Below are positions 7,275 to 15,182 of a stretch of 25,108 nt of DNA, piece by piece. Every line of letters starts with the position of its first letter. Position 1 is the stretch's first letter. The notes beneath the pieces are model-generated. The model was not told the DNA's origin, did not search any database, and saw nothing but the letters and a program-made list of their open reading frames with translations. Source of the DNA: VFZS01 sp964353255 (lineage in GTDB: Bacteria > Acidobacteriota > Terriglobia > Bryobacterales > Bryobacteraceae); contig CAYGVJ010000079.1 in NCBI GenBank assembly GCA_964353255.1, positions 1 through 25,108 on the forward strand. Reading direction: 5' to 3'. The translations under genes were made by a program, and so were the position numbers.

Positions 7275-7492
7275 GCGGCGTCCCCGAGGCCCTCTTCCGC
7301 CATCCGTTGCTCTTCGGCGCGGTCCAGTTTCGCCAGTTCTCTCGCCAGACGCGTCCGTTTCTCGCGTTCGGCCAGCAGACCCACGGCGGACTGCAAAGCC
7401 CGACTGCGATTCCGGTACCTGCCCTCCCGCACCCACCGGTCAAGATCCGCGACCGTCTGTCTGTCCAACGTGACAGCGATCTTCCGCACCAT
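7259..7492 (-). CDS. RHH-type antitoxin partner of MazF
   Basis: 77 residues from ATG 7492 (MVRKIAVTLDRQTV). The N-terminal half fits a ribbon-helix-helix DNA-binding domain: a strand KIAVTLD, helix VADLDRWVREG, turn RYRNRS, helix RALQSAVGLLAER. The charged C-terminus (about 48-77) would wrap the toxin. Antitoxin-first order and overlap with mazF support the pairing. A -10-like CATACT ends 6 nt before the ATG, with a GACA/TGTC inverted repeat beside it, suggesting autoregulated leaderless transcription. Confidence 0.85.
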   Translation of the reverse strand: MVRKIAVTLDRQTVADLDRWVREGRYRNRSRALQSAVGLLAEREKRTRLARELAKLDRAEEQRMAEEGLGDAAWPAS

Positions 7493-7498
7493 GATTGC

Positions 7499-7528
7499 AG
7501 TATGACATTTTGTCCTACCCGGCGGCAA
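7499..7528 (-). promoter_or_regulatory. Putative antitoxin-toxin promoter and operator
   Basis: On the minus strand TTGCCG (7528-7523) and CATACT (7504-7499) are 18 bp apart. The inverted repeat GACAAAATGTC (7504-7514) lies between them, next to the -10, and would be a suitable operator for the RHH antitoxin. Six bases separate the -10 from the ATG. Confidence 0.4.
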
Positions 7529-7547
7529 GCGCGCCACGCGCGCCCCC

Positions 7548-9002
7548 CTACCACACCCCGATCAGCTTCCACCAAGCGAAGCCTACCGTGGACCACACTG
7601 CCAGGTTCACCAGCGAGGCCAGGAAGCCCACCTTCCACCAGCGCTTCAGGCTCACGTAGTCGTGGGCGAAGAACATGGGCGACGGAGTGGTGCCGTAGTT
7701 GGTCAGCCCGGCGGCCAGGTTGGTGAAGCAGGCGAAGGCAAACACGATCAGACCCAGCGGCGCTCCCTTGGCCAGCAGCACGGCCAGAAAGGGCGCATAC
7801 ATGGCCAGGATGTGCGCCGTAATGCTGGCAAAGCCGTAGTGGGCGTAAAAGTAAATGACCAGCGCCAGGCCCAGCAGCACGGGCCAGCCCGTTCCTCCGA
7901 AGGCCGATCCCAGGGCCCGCGCGAACAGCGAGGTCACCCCGGTGTCGTTGAGCGCCTTGCCCAGCGTCAGCAGGCCGCCGTACCACACGAAGATGTCCCA
8001 GGCCGCCCGCTCGTTCTTGACATCCTCCCAGACCAGCACGCCGGTCACCAGCAAGGCCGACGATCCCAGCAGCGCAGAAACCGAGATGTCCAACCCATGC
8101 AGCGGCGCGCTGATCCACAGCCCGCACACCGTCACGAACACGCCCAGCGTGATCTTCTCGGCCGCCCTCATCCGCCCCATGGCCTTCAGCTCCCGCGCCG
8201 CGAACGCCGCCGCCTCGGGCGTGCGCTTTATTTCGGGTGGATTCACCCGGTAGACCAGGAGCGGGACCAGGGCGATCGAGCAGAGGCCGGGGGCCAGCCC
8301 GGCGATCAGCCAGCCCGTCCAGCTCACCGGGTAACCGAATTGCTGCGTGGCGATCTGCGCAGCCAGCGGGTTGGACGCCTGGCCGGTCATGAACATGGCA
8401 GCGCTGATGCAGATGCCCTGGTAGACCCCGGTCATCAGGAACGACCCCAGCAGCCGCGCGGTGGGCCCCGGCAGCGACCCGTACAGCTCGGCGATCGAGC
8501 GCAATATCGGCAGGATCACGCCTCCGGAGCGGGCGGCATTGGAGGGAATGATGCTGGCCAGCACCATGTCCGACAGCGACAGCGCGTAACAGACCCCCAG
8601 CGAACTCCGCCCGAACAGCCGCACGAAAAACAAGGCGATGCGCCGGGCCAGTCCAGTCTTGATCAGCGCCCGGGAGATGAAGAACGCGGCCATCACCAGC
8701 CACACCGTGGGGTCGCCGTAGCCGCTCAGTGACTGCTGGATCGTCAGACCGCCCCAGACGGAGGCCAGAGTCACCGCCAGCAGGACCAGCGCCCCGCCGG
8801 GGATGGGCTGCAGCACCAGCCCGGCCACCGTGGCCACGAAGATCCCCAGCAGGCGCCAGCCCGCCGGCTTGATCGCCGCCGGGCGCGGCGCCAGGAAGAT
8901 GATAGCCAGGCACAGAGCTACGAGCACAGCTCCGATGCCGACGCCGCGCCGCCAGCCTGGGCTCGCCCCACCGGCTCTCTCAGATCGCTCAACGTCTGCC
9001 AT
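7548..9002 (-). CDS. DASS/SLC13-family anion (dicarboxylate-type) transporter
   Basis: 484 residues, inner-membrane protein with many hydrophobic helices. The family signatures are present as paired hairpin motifs: SIIPSNAARSGGVILPIL in the N-terminal half and GLTNYGTTPSPMFFAHDYV near the C-terminus, followed by WWKVGFLASLVNLAVWSTVG. These place it with the CitT/TtdT/2-oxoglutarate-malate translocator branch. Expected substrates are di- or tricarboxylates moved by sodium symport or by exchange; which one is not readable here. The ATG at 9002 is followed by a 30-residue hydrophilic N-terminus before helix 1. It lies 26 bp after the deacetylase gene on the same strand, possibly in one transcript with proC. 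Confidence 0.9.
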   Translation of the reverse strand: MADVERSERAGGASPGWRRGVGIGAVLVALCLAIIFLAPRPAAIKPAGWRLLGIFVATVAGLVLQPIPGGALVLLAVTLASVWGGLTIQQSLSGYGDPTVWLVMAAFFISRALIKTGLARRIALFFVRLFGRSSLGVCYALSLSDMVLASIIPSNAARSGGVILPILRSIAELYGSLPGPTARLLGSFLMTGVYQGICISAAMFMTGQASNPLAAQIATQQFGYPVSWTGWLIAGLAPGLCSIALVPLLVYRVNPPEIKRTPEAAAFAARELKAMGRMRAAEKITLGVFVTVCGLWISAPLHGLDISVSALLGSSALLVTGVLVWEDVKNERAAWDIFVWYGGLLTLGKALNDTGVTSLFARALGSAFGGTGWPVLLGLALVIYFYAHYGFASITAHILAMYAPFLAVLLAKGAPLGLIVFAFACFTNLAAGLTNYGTTPSPMFFAHDYVSLKRWWKVGFLASLVNLAVWSTVGFAWWKLIGVW

Positions 9003-9028
9003 GGGCTAGGTTATTGAGGAGATCGCTG

Positions 9029-9802
9029 CTAGGCCCGCAGGGGCTGCACCAGGTCCCAGCCCACCAGCTCTTCCAGCAGAGGACTCTGGGGATACGGGCG
9101 CCCCTTGTAACGCCGGAAACCCTCGCCGAAGGTGAGCCCCGCCAGTTGGCCGCGGGCCCGCGTATGGCGCTCCATCGAAGCCAGGTAATCGTCCTTCCCG
9201 TGGTGCCTGGCCAGCCAACTGCGCTGGCTGTCGTGCTGGGCCAGCATCTGCTTCTTTGTCTCGAAGGCCGCCTCCACGTTGATCACCACGTCCGGAACCA
9301 CCAGCGCCCCCTCCCGATCCGCTCCCTCCTCGGGGTCCATGAAGTACAGGTGCGGAATGGCCTCCAAGGGCGCGGCGGGGTCTTCCGCGCCGGTGCGGTA
9401 GTTGGGGGCCGGAGCACCGAAGCAGGCGTCCCGGACCAGCTCGCTGGTCCGTTCGTGGTCACAGAGGTAATCCACCGGCGGGGCGGTCAGCACCAGGTCC
9501 GGTCGCGCCCGCCGCAGGATCTCGGTCACGCGGCGGCGCGAGGCGTCGTCGCTGAAAACCGCCAGGTCGCGGAACTCGGCGCAGCGGTAGTCCGCTCCGA
9601 TCAGCGCCGCGGAGGTGGCGGCCTCCCGCCGCCGGATCTCGGCGATCTCGTCGGAGGTGTACTCGGCGGTCCCGCAGTCGCCGGGAGTCATGGTCACGAT
9701 GGTGATGTAATGCCCGCGCTGGGCCAGCAGCGCCAGCGTCCCGCCCGCGAAGATCTCCACATCATCGGGATGCGCGTGGATAGCGAGGATTCTCTTGCTC
9801 AT
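9029..9802 (-). CDS. PIG-L/LmbE-family N-acetylglucosaminyl deacetylase (BshB-like)
   Basis: 257 residues. The zinc-binding AHPDDVE motif is at 10-16, and a further metal-ligand-type His lies in CDHERTS (116). The segment MTPGDCGT follows strand 2, as in LmbE-like deacetylases, and the C-terminal part (ETKKQMLAQHDSQRSW) matches the bacillithiol deacetylase branch. Such enzymes remove acetate from GlcNAc-malate (BshB) or from related GlcNAc conjugates. No bshA or bshC is in the window, so the bacillithiol assignment is tentative. The start overlaps the proC stop by ATGA, so the two are co-translated. Confidence 0.82.
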   Translation of the reverse strand: MSKRILAIHAHPDDVEIFAGGTLALLAQRGHYITIVTMTPGDCGTAEYTSDEIAEIRRREAATSAALIGADYRCAEFRDLAVFSDDASRRRVTEILRRARPDLVLTAPPVDYLCDHERTSELVRDACFGAPAPNYRTGAEDPAAPLEAIPHLYFMDPEEGADREGALVVPDVVINVEAAFETKKQMLAQHDSQRSWLARHHGKDDYLASMERHTRARGQLAGLTFGEGFRRYKGRPYPQSPLLEELVGWDLVQPLRA

Positions 9803-10644
9803 GACTCTTTGCCGAACCTCTCCAGCAAGGTTTGCGTCAAGTGCCTGGACTTCGCCGTGGCGGTCTCGATGGCCGAAATCAGCATCGAGCGCAGCCCGTG
9901 CTTCTCCAGCTCGTGGATGGCCGAAATGGTCACGCCTCCGGGAGTGATCACCTGGTCTTTGAGGATGGCCGGATGCAGGCCGGTTTCCCGGACCAGCTTG
10001 GCGGCCCCCAGCACGGTCTGCTCGGTGAGCCGGGTGGCGATGGCGCGCGAGAGGCCCATCTTCAGCCCGCCCTCGATCAGCGCCTCGATCACCATGTAGA
10101 TGTAAGCCGGGCCGCTGCCCGAGAGCGCGGTGACCGCATGCATCATCTCTTCCTCTACAAAGACGACGTAGCCCACGGCCGCCAGAATGTTCTCCACCAG
10201 CCGCCGCTGCTCGGCAGTGCCCACACCGTTGGAGGTCACCGCCGTAGCTCCCTCGTCCACCACCACCGGTATGTTGGGCATGGCCCGGAAGATGGGCAGC
10301 CGCCGGGCAATCAGCTTCTCGATCAGCGCAATCGGCACCGCCGCCGCCACCGAGATCAGAATCTGGTCATCCCGGAGCACGTCTCGAATTTCCACGAGCA
10401 CGCCCGGCAGGGTGTAAGGCTTGACGGCCAGAATGATCACCTCCGCCGCCTGTACCGCCTCCCGGTTCCCCCCTATCGTCACGGCGATGGAAAACCTCTC
10501 TGCGATCTCCTGGACCCGCTCCGCGTTCAGGTCGGTGGCCAGAAGATGCTCCCGGTCCGCCACTCCGCCCTTGAGAATGCCGCCGATCAGCGCGGCGCCA
10601 ATGTTGCCCGCGCCCAACACCGCCATTCGCTTCATGTCCGTCAT
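9799..10644 (-). CDS. proC: Pyrroline-5-carboxylate reductase
   Basis: 281 residues from ATG 10644 (MTDMKRMAVLGAGNIG). Reduces 1-pyrroline-5-carboxylate to proline with NAD(P)H, the last step of proline synthesis. The Rossmann motif GAGNIGAALIGG is at the N-terminus, a VILAVKPYTL strand follows, and the C-terminal dimerisation domain carries the signature ALSGSGPAYIYMVIEALIEGG and ITPGGVTISAIHELEKHG. A longer reading to 10701 has no family match. On the minus strand TACAAT (10657-10652) ends 7 nt before this ATG. ATG 10635 is a possible alternative. It is first in a pair with the PIG-L deacetylase. Confidence 0.95.
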   Translation of the reverse strand: MTDMKRMAVLGAGNIGAALIGGILKGGVADREHLLATDLNAERVQEIAERFSIAVTIGGNREAVQAAEVIILAVKPYTLPGVLVEIRDVLRDDQILISVAAAVPIALIEKLIARRLPIFRAMPNIPVVVDEGATAVTSNGVGTAEQRRLVENILAAVGYVVFVEEEMMHAVTALSGSGPAYIYMVIEALIEGGLKMGLSRAIATRLTEQTVLGAAKLVRETGLHPAILKDQVITPGGVTISAIHELEKHGLRSMLISAIETATAKSRHLTQTLLERFGKES

Positions 10645-10651
10645 CCCGGAT

Positions 10652-10657
10652 ATTGTA
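10652..10657 (-). promoter_or_regulatory. -10-like TACAAT before proC
   Basis: TACAAT on the minus strand ends 7 nt before the proC ATG, placing a normal transcription start at or next to the start codon. No clear -35 at 16-18 bp. Confidence 0.35.
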
Positions 10658-10731
10658 CTGACTATTCCGGCCCGCCGGGCCGCCCGCGAGGATCCGATCA
10701 TCGCGCTGCGATACGAATGAGTCGCGGCGAG

Positions 10732-10760
10732 TTGATCCCCAGGGCAGAAGAGACTACAAT
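10732..10760 (+). promoter_or_regulatory. Putative leaderless promoter of the Phd/PIN operon
   Basis: TTGATC (10732-10737), a 17-bp spacer, and TACAAT (10755-10760). The ATG at 10767 follows after only six bases, so the expected transcription start coincides with the start codon and no ribosome binding site can be present. Confidence 0.55.
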
Positions 10761-10766
10761 GGTCTC

Positions 10767-11021
10767 ATGATCGCCACCCTGCGGGAAAGCAAGGCCCGGC
10801 TCTCCGCGCTGGTGGAATCAGCCAGCCAGGGGCAGGACGTGCTCATCACAGTCCGCGGAAAGGTCAAAGCCCGGTTGACGAGAGCCGCCAAGTCCGGCCC
10901 GGCCGCGGAGAAGCCGGCCTGGGTGAGGCAGTTGCGGGCGCTCCACAAGGCGTACAGCGTCTCGCCGCCCGGAACCAGCGTCGAGAGGATCCTGGCTGAG
11001 ATCCGGGAGGATCGCGTCTAG
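10767..11021 (+). CDS. Phd/YefM-type antitoxin
   Basis: 84 residues. The N-terminal half has the Phd/YefM pattern: short strand MIATLRES, helix KARLSALVESASQG, then the QDVLITVRGKVKARL hairpin. The C-terminal half is charged and presumably binds the toxin, ending in VERILAEIREDRV. It is followed after three bases by the PIN-domain gene, the typical antitoxin-toxin order. The start is fixed by the promoter spacing. Confidence 0.85.
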   Translation: MIATLRESKARLSALVESASQGQDVLITVRGKVKARLTRAAKSGPAAEKPAWVRQLRALHKAYSVSPPGTSVERILAEIREDRV

Positions 11022-11024
11022 GCC

Positions 11025-11462
11025 GTGATCTACTGGGACACCTCCGCCATTCTCAAGCTGTACGTGGCCGAACAGGACTCGCCCTACTTTCTCCGCTTGC
11101 TCGGAAGCACCCAAAATCAGATTGTCTCCTCGACGATCGTAACCATGGAAATGCTGTGTGCGCTTCATCGCAAAGAGCATTCCGGCGACCTCAGACCCGG
11201 CGGCGCCGAAGCGATCTTCCGCAGGTTCCTGGCCGACATCGAGATGGGCAGGATCGTTACGATCCCGTACGGAGACGACCTGCTGACGGAGGCTCGGAAA
11301 CTGGTGAGACTCGCCTTCGACCGGCCGCGCCCCCTCCCGGTCCGCAGCCTGGATGCTATTCACGTTGCCTCGGCCCTGGCCAGCAAGGCCACGACGCTGG
11401 TCGCCACGGACAAACGAGTCCGGGAGATAGCCGCGCTGGTTCACCTCAAGGTCCTGCCCTGA
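11025..11462 (+). CDS. PIN-domain toxin (VapC-like ribonuclease)
   Basis: 145 residues from GTG 11025. The acidic metal-binding residues of the PIN fold are all visible: D5 (IYWDTSAILKLY), E42 (TMEMLCAL), D110 (SLDAIHVASAL) and D129 (VATDKRVRE). VapC toxins typically cleave tRNA or rRNA with magnesium. Pairing with the Phd-like antitoxin three bases upstream is clear. GGGAGG at 11005-11010 is rather far from the GTG, so translation may depend on coupling. Confidence 0.9.
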   Translation: MIYWDTSAILKLYVAEQDSPYFLRLLGSTQNQIVSSTIVTMEMLCALHRKEHSGDLRPGGAEAIFRRFLADIEMGRIVTIPYGDDLLTEARKLVRLAFDRPRPLPVRSLDAIHVASALASKATTLVATDKRVREIAALVHLKVLP

Positions 11463-11516
11463 ACCTGGGCGGCCCCTGCGATCTCGCAGCACCCCCCGAT
11501 CACGGACCAATTACGC

Positions 11517-11548
11517 TTGCGTGGCCTGCCGCTACCCTGTTGTATCAT
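11517..11548 (+). promoter_or_regulatory. Possible promoter of the polysaccharide operon
   Basis: TTGCGT (11517-11522) and TATCAT (11543-11548) lie 20 bp apart; the long spacing makes the -35 doubtful. The rmlA ATG is 26 nt downstream with GAGGGAGG as ribosome binding site. Between the PIN stop and this promoter there is only a short inverted repeat CTGCGA/TCGCAG. Confidence 0.3.
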
Positions 11549-11574
11549 TAGGGTTTGCCAGAGGGAGGCGAGGC

Positions 11575-12339
11575 ATGAAGGGTGTTGTGCTGGCCGGCGG
11601 AATAGGCAGCCGCTTGTTCCCGCTCACCAAGATCACCAACAAGCACCTGCTGCCGGTCTACGACAAGCCCATGATCTTCTACCCCATCCAGATTCTGGTG
11701 GAGGCGGGTATCCGGGACATCCTGATCGTCACCGGAGGCCGGAACGCCGGCGACTTTCTGCGTCTGCTGGGCAATGGCAAGGAGTTCGGCTTGGTCCATC
11801 TGAACTACACTTACCAGGAAGGAGAGGGCGGCATCGCCGAGGCCCTGGTCCTGGCCGAGCACTTCGCCGACAACCATAAACTGTGCGTCATCCTGGGCGA
11901 CAACCTCATTCAGGGGAGCATCCGGCCGGCGATGGAGGAGTTCATGCGCCAGCCCAACGGGGCGCGCATCCTGCTCAAGGAGGTCGCCGACGCCCATCGC
12001 TTCGGGGTGGCCGAAATCCGCGGTGACCGCATCGTGGGCATCGAGGAAAAGCCCCCGCAGCCGAAGTCCAACTACGCCGTGACGGGAATCTACATGTACG
12101 ACCGCACGGTCTTCGACAAGATCCGCGGCTTGGTGCCTTCGGGGCGTGGCGAGCTGGAAATCACCGACGTCAATAACGCCTATATCGCCGAAGGGACGAT
12201 GGCTTTTTCGTTTCTGGAGGGCTGGTGGACCGACGCCGGCACCTTCGAGTCCCTGCTCCGCGCGGCCAACCTGGTCGCCGCGACCCGCCAGGGGCCAGCC
12301 CAACTCGCGGCTGCGGCGATGGAGGCCGCTGCGCAATGA
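11575..12339 (+). CDS. rmlA: Glucose-1-phosphate thymidylyltransferase (short form)
   Basis: 254 residues from ATG 11575, preceded by GAGGGAGGCG; an upstream in-frame start lacks a site. Makes dTDP-glucose from dTTP and glucose-1-phosphate, the first step to dTDP-rhamnose and related sugars. Signature nucleotidyltransferase loop VVLAGGIGSRLFPLTKITNKHLLPVYDKPMI, the VILGDN metal site at about 104-109, GVAEI and GIEEKPPQPKSNYAVTGIYMYD, and EITDVNNAYI. It lacks the C-terminal extension of the about 290-residue E. coli-type enzyme, as do many short RmlA homologues. First gene of the operon; overlaps the next gene by ATGA. Confidence 0.92.
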   Translation: MKGVVLAGGIGSRLFPLTKITNKHLLPVYDKPMIFYPIQILVEAGIRDILIVTGGRNAGDFLRLLGNGKEFGLVHLNYTYQEGEGGIAEALVLAEHFADNHKLCVILGDNLIQGSIRPAMEEFMRQPNGARILLKEVADAHRFGVAEIRGDRIVGIEEKPPQPKSNYAVTGIYMYDRTVFDKIRGLVPSGRGELEITDVNNAYIAEGTMAFSFLEGWWTDAGTFESLLRAANLVAATRQGPAQLAAAAMEAAAQ

Positions 12340-12920
12340 ACGGCGCTTCCGGAGCAGCCTCCGCCCCGCTGATCGCCTCCTCCGGCCAGCTCGAGCTGGC
12401 CTTTCCCGAGTGCGAAAAAGGCCTCGGCTCGATCATTCGAACCTGCGATTCGGCGGACCTGATTGCCGGCGTGCGCGTCGAGCCGATCACCGTCTGGTCC
12501 GACGATCGCGGCTACCTGCTCGAACTGGTCCGGCTGGGCCAGGGGCTGGTGGCCGGCTACCCTCACTCGAGCACCCAGGTTTCGGCGACTTTGGCCTACC
12601 CCGGCACCGTCAAGGCCTTCCACTATCACCTGCATCAGAGCGACTGCTGGATCCCGGCCATGGGGATGTTACAAGTGGCGCTAGTCGATCTGCGCCGCGG
12701 CTCGGCCACCTTCGGCGCCCGCAACACCTTCTACATCGGGGTGCTACGTCCCTGGCAGCTCATCATCCCGCCCGGCGTGGGCCATGGCTACAAGATCATC
12801 GGAACCGGCCCCGCCATGCTGGTCTACGTCACAGACCGCTTCTACAACCCCGCCGATGAGGGCCGGATCCCCTACAACCACCCCCGCATCAACTACGATT
12901 GGGAAACCCAGTTCAAATGA
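12336..12920 (+). CDS. RmlC-like dTDP-sugar epimerase (cupin), divergent
   Basis: 194 residues. The cupin core aligns with dTDP-4-dehydrorhamnose 3,5-epimerase: TVKAFHYHLHQ with the likely catalytic base His96, VALVDLRRGSATFG, QLIIPPGVGHGYK and YVTDRFYNP. Two differences stand out. The usual QGKLVR lysine region reads MGMLQV here, and the late WxDP-type acidic position reads YNHP (180-183). A roughly 45-residue N-terminal extension precedes the cupin. It is therefore probably an epimerase of a dTDP-4-keto sugar but may not catalyse both epimerisations. Start overlaps rmlA by ATGA and its own stop overlaps the rmlB ATG. Confidence 0.78.
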   Translation: MNGASGAASAPLIASSGQLELAFPECEKGLGSIIRTCDSADLIAGVRVEPITVWSDDRGYLLELVRLGQGLVAGYPHSSTQVSATLAYPGTVKAFHYHLHQSDCWIPAMGMLQVALVDLRRGSATFGARNTFYIGVLRPWQLIIPPGVGHGYKIIGTGPAMLVYVTDRFYNPADEGRIPYNHPRINYDWETQFK

Positions 12921-14109
12921 GGTTGCTGGTCACCGGCGGAGCGGGCTTTATCGGCTCGGCCTTTGTCCGGTTGGTACTGGCCGAACCCGCCGCCGAGGTG
13001 GTCAACCTCGACAAGCTCACCTACTCCGGGAACCTGGAGAACCTGGAAGCCGTCGCCGGCAACCCGCGGTACCGCTTCGTCCAGGGCGACATCTGCGACG
13101 CGGCCCTGGTGGACTCGCTCGTGGCCGAGTTCCGCCCGGAGGCGATTGTCCACTTCGCCGCGGAATCGCACGTGGACCGCAGCATCTTCTCGCCGCAGCC
13201 GTTCTTTGAGACCAACCTGCGGGGGACGTTCACGCTGCTGGAGACCGCGCGGACCCGCCGCGTCCCTCGCTTCTTGCACGTCTCCACCGACGAGGTCTAC
13301 GGCAGCCTCGAAGCCCCGGCGGAAGCTGACGAGACCTATCCGCTGAAGCCCTCGAGCCCTTACGCCGCCTCGAAGGCCGGCGCCGACCTACTGGCGCTCT
13401 GCTACTTCACCACCTACCGCCTGCCGGTCATCGTGACGCGCGCCTCCAACAACTACGGGCCCTTCCAGTTCCCCGAGAAGCTCATTCCGCTGATGATCTC
13501 CAACGCCATCGAGGGTCGCCCGCTGCCGGTGTACGGCGACGGCCTGCAAGTCCGGGACTGGCTTCACGTNNNNNNNNNNNNNNNNNNNNNNNNNNNNNNN
13601 NNNNNNNNNNNNNNNNNNNNNNNNNNNNNNNNNNNNNNNNNNNNNNNNNNNNNNNNNNNNNNNNNNNNNGTCGCCCGCTGCCGGTGTACGGCGACGGCCT
13701 GCAAGTCCGGGACTGGCTTCACGTCGAGGATCACTGCCGGGCGCTGGTGGCGCTGCTGGAGAAGGGGCGCGAGGGGGAGATCTACAACATCGGGGGCAAC
13801 TGCGCGCTGCCGAACCTGGAAGTGGTCAAGCGGATCCTGGCGGCCACGGGGCGGGGTGGAGAGCTGATTCAGTTTGTCGCCGACCGCCCGGGCCACGACC
13901 GGCGCTATGCCCTCTCCAGCGCCAAGATACTGCGCGAAACCGGCTGGCAGCCCCGGGTGGAGTTCGGCGAGGGCCTGGCCGCCACCGTCGCCTGGTACCA
14001 AGCCAACGCCGGTTGGGTCGAACGGGTACGTTCCGGGGAGTATCGCAACTACTACGCGCGGAACTACCTGGATCGCGAGGCCGAGCTGGCGCGCTTGGCC
14101 GGCCGCTGA
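12917..14109 (+). CDS. rmlB: dTDP-glucose 4,6-dehydratase (interrupted by assembly gap)
   Basis: Converts dTDP-glucose to dTDP-4-keto-6-deoxyglucose. Extended-SDR features: GGAGFIG NAD site near residue 8, HFAAESHVDRS, HVSTDEVYGS with the catalytic Thr-Asp-Glu, and YAASK. After the gap the reading continues with DHCRALVALLEKG, YNIGGNC and DRPGHDRRYAL. The 100-N run plus one copy of a 55-bp duplicated flank (13570-13724, 155 bp) must be removed to restore one frame; this yields 345 residues, the normal RmlB length. As given, the frame breaks, but this is an assembly artefact, not a pseudogene. The ATG overlaps the rmlC-like stop. Confidence 0.92.
13515..13569 (+). repeat. 55-bp contig-end overlap, copy 1
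   Basis: This 55-bp stretch directly left of the gap is identical to 13670-13724 directly right of it. Both encode the same piece of rmlB. Confidence 0.95.
13570..13669. other. Assembly gap, 100 N
   Basis: Exactly 100 N, a conventional placeholder of unknown length. The identical flanks and the restored reading frame indicate that the true gap length is minus 55. Confidence 0.99.
13670..13724 (+). repeat. 55-bp contig-end overlap, copy 2
   Basis: Exact copy of 13515-13569. One copy should be collapsed to rebuild rmlB. Confidence 0.95.
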
Positions 14110-14114
14110 ACGCC

Positions 14115-15182
14115 ATGATCGTGGCCCTGGACGCCGCGCCGCTTACCCTTTCGAGCGGCGGCTTGCTCCGTTACACTTCCGAGCTGAGTTGCGCCCTAGC
14201 CGAGAACTTTCCCGAGGACGAGTACTGGCTGGTCTCCAACCAGGCGTTTCCGCTGCCCGCCTCAACCAGCGCCAATCTTCGGAAAGGCGCCGGCCCGCGC
14301 CACTGGCTGGAGCGCCGCTGGTGGTTGTGGGGCCTCAATCGCGAGCTGAACCGCCGCCGCATCGAGCTGTTTCACGGCACCAATTTCGCGGTCCCCTATG
14401 TGCCCCGAAGACCCAGCGTGCTGACCCTACATGATCTGTCGCCCTGGATGGATCCCGGCTGGCATCACGGTGCCGGGCGGGTGCGCCGCCGCACCCCTGT
14501 GCTGCTTCGCCTGGGTTTGGCCACCATGGTGCTGACTGACAGCGAGGCCGTCAGACGCCAGGCCATCGAGCGGTTCGGCCTCGAGCCCAGCCGTGTTGCC
14601 GCCGTGCCGCTGGCGGCTGCTTCACACTTCCGTCCGATAGAAGTCCGCGCTGCGACCCCTTACTTTCTCTATGTCGGGACGCTGGAGCCGCGGAAGAACA
14701 TCCCCCTGCTGATCGAGGCCTGGCGTGAGGTTCGCCGGCAGCACCCCGTCGAGCTGGTGCTGGCGGGCCGGCGCCGCGCTGACTTCCCGCCCCTGGCGGT
14801 CGAAGCGGGCTTGAAGCTCAAAGGCGAGGTACCCGATGAAGAGCTCCCCACCCTGTACTCAGGCGCCGTCGCCTGCCTCTATCCCTCGCTGTATGAAGGG
14901 TTTGGCTTGCCGGTGCTAGAGGCCATGCAATGCGGCGCCGCGGTCGTTGCCTCGCGCGATCCGGCTATCACCGAGGTAGCCGCTGGCGCAGCCGTCCAGC
15001 TTGACGCGCGCGAAATCCGCGCCTGGGTTGAGACCATGACCGCGGCGCTTACCCGCCCTGAGTGGCTGGCCGAATGGCGCCGCAAGGCGCTCACCCGCGC
15101 CCGGGATTTCTCCTGGGCGCGGACCGCCCGCCTCACCCGAGACGTGTATGACGAAGCCAGACGCCTTGCTGCTCACGCCTGA
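14115..15182 (+). CDS. Glycosyltransferase family 4-type protein
   Basis: 355 residues from ATG 14115, five bases after the rmlB stop. GT-B retaining transferase that adds a sugar from a nucleotide donor to the growing glycan on the cytoplasmic face. N-terminal acceptor domain starts MIVALDAAPLTLSSGGLLRYTSEL. The C-terminal donor domain shows FLYVGTLEPRKNIPLLIEAW and the E-x7-E motif in YEGFGLPVLEAMQCGAAVVAS. Donor and linkage cannot be determined. The next gene begins inside it with a 35-bp overlap. Confidence 0.9.
   Translation: MIVALDAAPLTLSSGGLLRYTSELSCALAENFPEDEYWLVSNQAFPLPASTSANLRKGAGPRHWLERRWWLWGLNRELNRRRIELFHGTNFAVPYVPRRPSVLTLHDLSPWMDPGWHHGAGRVRRRTPVLLRLGLATMVLTDSEAVRRQAIERFGLEPSRVAAVPLAAASHFRPIEVRAATPYFLYVGTLEPRKNIPLLIEAWREVRRQHPVELVLAGRRRADFPPLAVEAGLKLKGEVPDEELPTLYSGAVACLYPSLYEGFGLPVLEAMQCGAAVVASRDPAITEVAAGAAVQLDAREIRAWVETMTAALTRPEWLAEWRRKALTRARDFSWARTARLTRDVYDEARRLAAHA

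Noticed and set aside
7213..8913. 566-aa minus-strand open frame across the DASS transporter and the mazEF-like genes
   Set aside because: It runs through three recognisable genes in another frame, and its composition is typical of a shadow frame.
11476..11489. CTGCGA/TCGCAG inverted repeat after the PIN gene as a terminator
   Set aside because: The loop would be only two bases and no T-run follows.
13515..13724. The 55-bp repeats around the N run as a biological duplication
   Set aside because: Collapsing the repeat and gap restores the rmlB frame and normal length exactly, which points to an assembly artefact.
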